A stretch of 64,000 nt of DNA from Cognatishimia sp. SS12. GTDB lineage: Bacteria > Pseudomonadota > Alphaproteobacteria > Rhodobacterales > Rhodobacteraceae. The notes beneath the pieces are model-generated. The model had not been told where the DNA came from and made no database searches. It worked only from the letters and a program-made list of their open reading frames with translations. The stretch's first letter is position 1, and each line of letters begins with the position of its first letter. The stretch is from NCBI RefSeq assembly GCF_028369055.1, contig NZ_JAQNCZ010000004.1, positions 124,001 through 188,000 of the forward strand. The letters are read 5' to 3'. Shown piece after piece: positions 61,166 through 64,000 of this stretch. The position numbers and the translations under genes were made by a program.

Positions 61166-62022
61166 GCGGCTTCCTCCGTCTGAGTTGCGCCAACATGGCC
61201 TTGGGCACGGCGTGTTTCACAGTAATCGGTGTCCGAGCAGACAAACATTCGCCCGCCCGCGTCATCCGTGATCACCTCATCCAGATAGCTACCCGTCGCC
61301 CCACAAAGCGCGCAGGGATGCGGGGCTTTGCTGGCCTCAAAGGGGTGATCGTCAAAATCAAGGCTGACCACTTTTGTATAAGGCGGCAGCGCATAAATCC
61401 GCTGCTCGCGCCCTGCACCAAACAGTTGGATGGCCGCCATCTCCATCTTGGGGTTGTCAAACTTGGGAATTGGCGAGGGGTCCATCACATAGCGGTCCTC
61501 AATCTTGACCGGATAGGCATAGCTGGTGGCGATATGCCCATGGCGCGCGATGTCCTCATAGAGCTTCACATGCATCAGCCCGTATTCTTCCAGCGCATGC
61601 ATCTTGCGGGTTTCGGTTTCGCGCGGCTCAAGAAAGCGCAGCGGTTCGGGGATCGGCACCTGATAGACAAGGATCTGATCTTCGCGCAGCGCTTCTTCGG
61701 GGATGCGGTGGCGGGTCTGGATCACGCTGGCCTCAGCGGTTTGGGTGGTGGTGCCCACCGAGGCAGTGTTTTCAAAGAACTTGCGGATCGACACGGCGTT
61801 GGTGGTGTCATCCGCCCCCTGGTCAATCACCTTGAGGCAATCATCGGGAACCAATGTGGCCGCCGTCACCTGCACGCCGCCGGTGCCCCAGCCATATGGC
61901 ATCGGCATTTCGCGGCTGGCAAAGGGCACCTGATAGCCCGGGATCGCCAACCCCTTGAGGATGGCGCGGCGGATCATCCGCTTGGTCTGTTCATCCAGAT
62001 AGGCAAAATTGTAATCGCTCAT
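61162..62022 (-). CDS. phnJ: Carbon-phosphorus lyase radical SAM subunit PhnJ
   Basis: The 286-residue protein begins MSDYNFAYLDEQTKRMIRRAILK, as in PhnJ. The four functional cysteines are all present at 237, 240, 262 and 268 (CALC and CSDTDYC), exactly four less than E. coli Cys241, 244, 266 and 272. Three hold the 4Fe-4S cluster and the fourth forms the thiyl radical. It cleaves the C-P bond of ribose 1-methylphosphonate 5-phosphate, releasing methane from methylphosphonate. The active site looks intact. Confidence 0.97.
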   Translation of the reverse strand: MSDYNFAYLDEQTKRMIRRAILKGLAIPGYQVPFASREMPMPYGWGTGGVQVTAATLVPDDCLKVIDQGADDTTNAVSIRKFFENTASVGTTTQTAEASVIQTRHRIPEEALREDQILVYQVPIPEPLRFLEPRETETRKMHALEEYGLMHVKLYEDIARHGHIATSYAYPVKIEDRYVMDPSPIPKFDNPKMEMAAIQLFGAGREQRIYALPPYTKVVSLDFDDHPFEASKAPHPCALCGATGSYLDEVITDDAGGRMFVCSDTDYCETRRAQGHVGATQTEEAA

Positions 62023-63107
62023 TCCGCAGCCTCCTGCATCGGCGCGGCCCCGGCCTCGCGGCGCAATTTGCGGACGAGTTCCAGTTCAGATTGGAAATCG
62101 ACGTAATGGGGCAGTTTGATATGTTCGAGAAACCCGGTCGCTTGAATGTTATCGCCATGCGCCAGCACAAATTCCGTGTCCTGCGCCGGGGCACCAACAT
62201 TGTCCTCGCCGAGCTCTTCCCAGCGCAAGGCACGATCCACCAGCGCCATGGAAATCGACTTGCGTTCAGATTGGCCAAACACCAGACCGTAGCCGCGCGT
62301 AAACTGCGGCGGCTCGGTGCGTGAGCCTTTGAATTGATTGACGGTTTCGCATTCTGTCAACGTGATTTCGCCAATGTCGATGGCAAAGCCCAGTTCCGGG
62401 ACCTCCATCGCGACATCAACCTGTCCAATGCGCAGCTCGCCAACAAAAGCGTGGTTGCGCGCATAGCCACGCTGGGTCGAATAGGCCAACCCCAGCGAGA
62501 ACCCTTCATCCGCCCGCGTCAGCGCCTGCAAGCGCAGCGCCCGCTCTGCCGGAAACTCAAGCGGCGCGCGCGTCAGATCCGGCGGGGGCGTGTCCTCGGC
62601 TGGGGCGGTTTCTATCAGCCCTTCGCGATTCAAAAACTCTGCGACATGCGGCACTGGCCCCTCGGCCGCGGGCCGTTCCGGCACCTCTGGTGCCACGCCT
62701 TCCGCCGCCAATTTGAAATCAAGCAATCGGTGGGTGTAATCAAAAGTTGGCCCCAGGACTTGCCCGCCCGGCAAATCCTTGAAGGTCGCAGAAATGCGCC
62801 GTTCGCAGCGCATTGCCCCGGTCTCCACCGGCTTTGAAGACCCAAAACGTGGCAACGTCGTGCGATAGGCCCGGATCAGAAAGATCGCTTCGATCAGATC
62901 GCCGCGCGCCTGTTTGATCGCCAGCGCAGCAAGATCTGGATCGTAAAGTGAACCTTCGGCCATCACGCGATTGACCGCCAAAGACAGCTGTTCGCGGATC
63001 TGCGCGATGCTGAGCTCGGCCACATCTTGGTCGCCACGCCGCTCTTCGGCCAGCCAGGCATGGGCATTGTCAATGGCGCGTTCGCCGCCTTTTACCGCCA
63101 CATACAT
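62019..63107 (-). CDS. phnI: C-P lyase core subunit PhnI
   Basis: The 362-residue protein begins MYVAVKGGERAIDNAHAWLAEERRGD, the PhnI signature. QLSLAVNRVMAEGSLYDPDLAALAIKQARGDLIEAIFLIRAYRTTLPR follows near residues 45-95, and LPHYVDFQSELELVRKLR closes the protein. PhnI is the nucleosidase-like catalytic subunit that joins the phosphonate to ribose from ATP, with PhnG, H and L. It overlaps phnJ by four bases and follows phnH directly. Confidence 0.97.
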   Translation of the reverse strand: MYVAVKGGERAIDNAHAWLAEERRGDQDVAELSIAQIREQLSLAVNRVMAEGSLYDPDLAALAIKQARGDLIEAIFLIRAYRTTLPRFGSSKPVETGAMRCERRISATFKDLPGGQVLGPTFDYTHRLLDFKLAAEGVAPEVPERPAAEGPVPHVAEFLNREGLIETAPAEDTPPPDLTRAPLEFPAERALRLQALTRADEGFSLGLAYSTQRGYARNHAFVGELRIGQVDVAMEVPELGFAIDIGEITLTECETVNQFKGSRTEPPQFTRGYGLVFGQSERKSISMALVDRALRWEELGEDNVGAPAQDTEFVLAHGDNIQATGFLEHIKLPHYVDFQSELELVRKLRREAGAAPMQEAAE

Positions 63108-63674
63108 TTAAAGAACCCTCGTGCTGCGCGGCAACGCGGCAAGCTGCGCGCCACAGGTGAAAATAAAATCCAACCCGCGTGGAAAAAGCGCGTGGTTGTC
63201 GGCAAATTCTGGGCCCGCGGGCAACGACAACTCCGCCCGGTCCTGAATGCCCGGTCCGGTCAATGTCCGTCCCTGTGGCTGCAAATGCGCGACCTCCACG
63301 ATCAATGTGGCCGAGCGATCCGGATACGCCGCGCTGCCCAATGGAAACCGGCCGAGCGGCCGCAGATCATCCCATGTGCCGAGCGCAAAGCTGCAGGCCT
63401 CCGGTCCGCAGAGCGGCGCGCTGGTGTGAAAGCGCACCCAGGCGCGCATCGCCTCGGTATCATAGGCACCGGCCAGATAAAGCCCGGTGTCCGCGTCACA
63501 CAGCGTCAGGATAACGGCGGCTGCCGCGGCAGAGACTGGCGCGGGCGCTTCGCCCCCTGTCACGTGGCTCACGTGACCCGGCCGCGCCATGGCGGTCATG
63601 ATCTCGCGGAACGCCACTGCGGACTGAACTGCCGGGGTTTCAAACCCACCTTTGAGTGCAGCTGATTGCATCAA
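63108..63674 (-). CDS. phnH: C-P lyase core subunit PhnH
   Basis: The 188-residue protein shows PhnH features: GGFETPAVQSAVAFREIMTAMARPG near the N-terminus, AAAAAVILTLCDADTGLYL near residue 50, CSFALGTWDDLRPLGRFPLGSAAYPDRSATLIVEV near 95-130 and LFPRGLDFIFTCGAQLAALPRSTRV at the end. It is a structural subunit of the PhnGHIJ core. Its ATG overlaps the phnG stop. Confidence 0.96.
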   Translation of the reverse strand: MMQSAALKGGFETPAVQSAVAFREIMTAMARPGHVSHVTGGEAPAPVSAAAAAVILTLCDADTGLYLAGAYDTEAMRAWVRFHTSAPLCGPEACSFALGTWDDLRPLGRFPLGSAAYPDRSATLIVEVAHLQPQGRTLTGPGIQDRAELSLPAGPEFADNHALFPRGLDFIFTCGAQLAALPRSTRVL

Positions 63675-64000
63675 TCTTCCCCTCGCGCCATGGTAAAGAA
63701 CTCCACTTTCGTGGCGGCGGCTTTGCGAGCTCGCGTCTCAGCGCGCCCCGCCGCCCCGGCCATCAACGGGGCCAAAATGTCGGCGCGCAGACGCGCCGCA
63801 GCATCGGTTTGCATCAGCGCATCCACCAAGGCGACGGCCTTGGCTGCGGGTTTGCTGCGCCCCTGCACATAGCCATGGCCAACCTGCCCGCCGGGCAGCT
63901 GCAAGCTGCAGCGCGTCACGGTCATTTCACCCAGATTAAACGGTGCGCCGGTCGCGCCCATGCGGCCCTGCACCATCACGCTGCCTACTTCGGGCGCGCG
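63671..64000 (-). CDS. phnG: C-P lyase core subunit PhnG (5' part cut by the window edge)
   Basis: The visible 109 residues begin RAPEVGSVMVQGRMGATGAPFNLGEMTVTRC, which corresponds to the middle of PhnG (~150 residues), followed by GGQVGHGYVQGRSKPAAKAVALVDALMQ. The reading frame stays open to base 64000, so about 40 N-terminal residues lie outside; internal GTG/ATG codons near 63975-63979 are not the true start. PhnG is part of the hexameric PhnGHI nucleosidase/core complex. Confidence 0.93.
   Translation of the reverse strand, partial: RAPEVGSVMVQGRMGATGAPFNLGEMTVTRCSLQLPGGQVGHGYVQGRSKPAAKAVALVDALMQTDAAARLRADILAPLMAGAAGRAETRARKAAATKVEFFTMARGED

Noticed and set aside
1-64000. Prophage, insertion sequence, CRISPR array or integrase
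   Set aside because: None seen: no transposase or integrase frame, no regular repeat-spacer pattern, and no attachment-site duplication found next to either tRNA gene.

Overview
The window looks like a chromosomal segment of a Roseobacter-group alphaproteobacterium (Rhodobacterales). Evidence: GC-rich coding DNA, dense co-directional operons with ATGA overlaps, the gene order dacC-tmk-holB-tatD-MBL, an alphaproteobacterial-type RNase P RNA end, and family content typical of marine heterotrophs (C-P lyase, glpVSTPQ glycerol ABC importer, several solute importers). No transposase, integrase, phage gene or CRISPR array is visible. This assignment rests on gene style only.

Layout. 1-5.3 kb: 5' end of rnpB (minus), peptidoglycan amidase and excalibur lipoprotein, gatC-gatA, a ceramidase-family membrane protein, a UPF0173 hydrolase, tadA. 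5.3-13.3 kb (plus): a 23S rRNA pseudouridine synthase, then what looks like an envelope/metal-stress block: TerC-family protein, an unlisted 27-residue membrane peptide, XpaC-like, TelA, DUF2927 lipoprotein, SPFH-GYF protein, zinc-ribbon membrane protein; then dtd. 13.3-23.4 kb: phnA-like gene, glpK, acyl-CoA synthetase, MsbA-type ABC exporter, tRNA-Gly(TCC), D-lactate dehydrogenase, a cysteine-free OxyR-like regulator divergent from nhaA.

23.4-39.4 kb is the most interesting part: a divergent catabolic locus of 16 genes around two LacI-type palindromes. It encodes a complete carbohydrate-type ABC importer, four SnoaL/NTF2-like proteins (three of them apparently two-domain), a HisD-family dehydrogenase, an SDR, an amidohydrolase, a bicupin, a MetE-like zinc protein, an alpha/beta hydrolase, an RraA-family aldolase-like protein, and its own LacI regulator. 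I cannot match this set to a pathway I know. Several strong hairpins lie between its cistrons, including a 24-25-base inverted repeat before one snoaL-like gene.

39.5-50.3 kb: a BlaI/M56-protease pair lacking the beta-lactam sensor domain, the glycerol importer operon glpVSTPQ plus DUF2160 (minus), and a PuuA/PuuB-like pair for gamma-glutamylated amine catabolism. 50.5-58 kb: tRNA-Ser(TGA), a SPOR lipoprotein, dacC-tmk-holB-tatD-MBL, an AEC transporter and a FrnE/DsbA-like protein. 58-64 kb (minus): carbon-phosphorus lyase operon phnGHIJKLNM, with phnG cut by the window edge.

Functionally the window combines housekeeping (tRNA editing and charging, ribosome modification, cell wall, replication clamp loader) with scavenging of glycerol, polyamines, phosphonates and one unidentified organic substrate.
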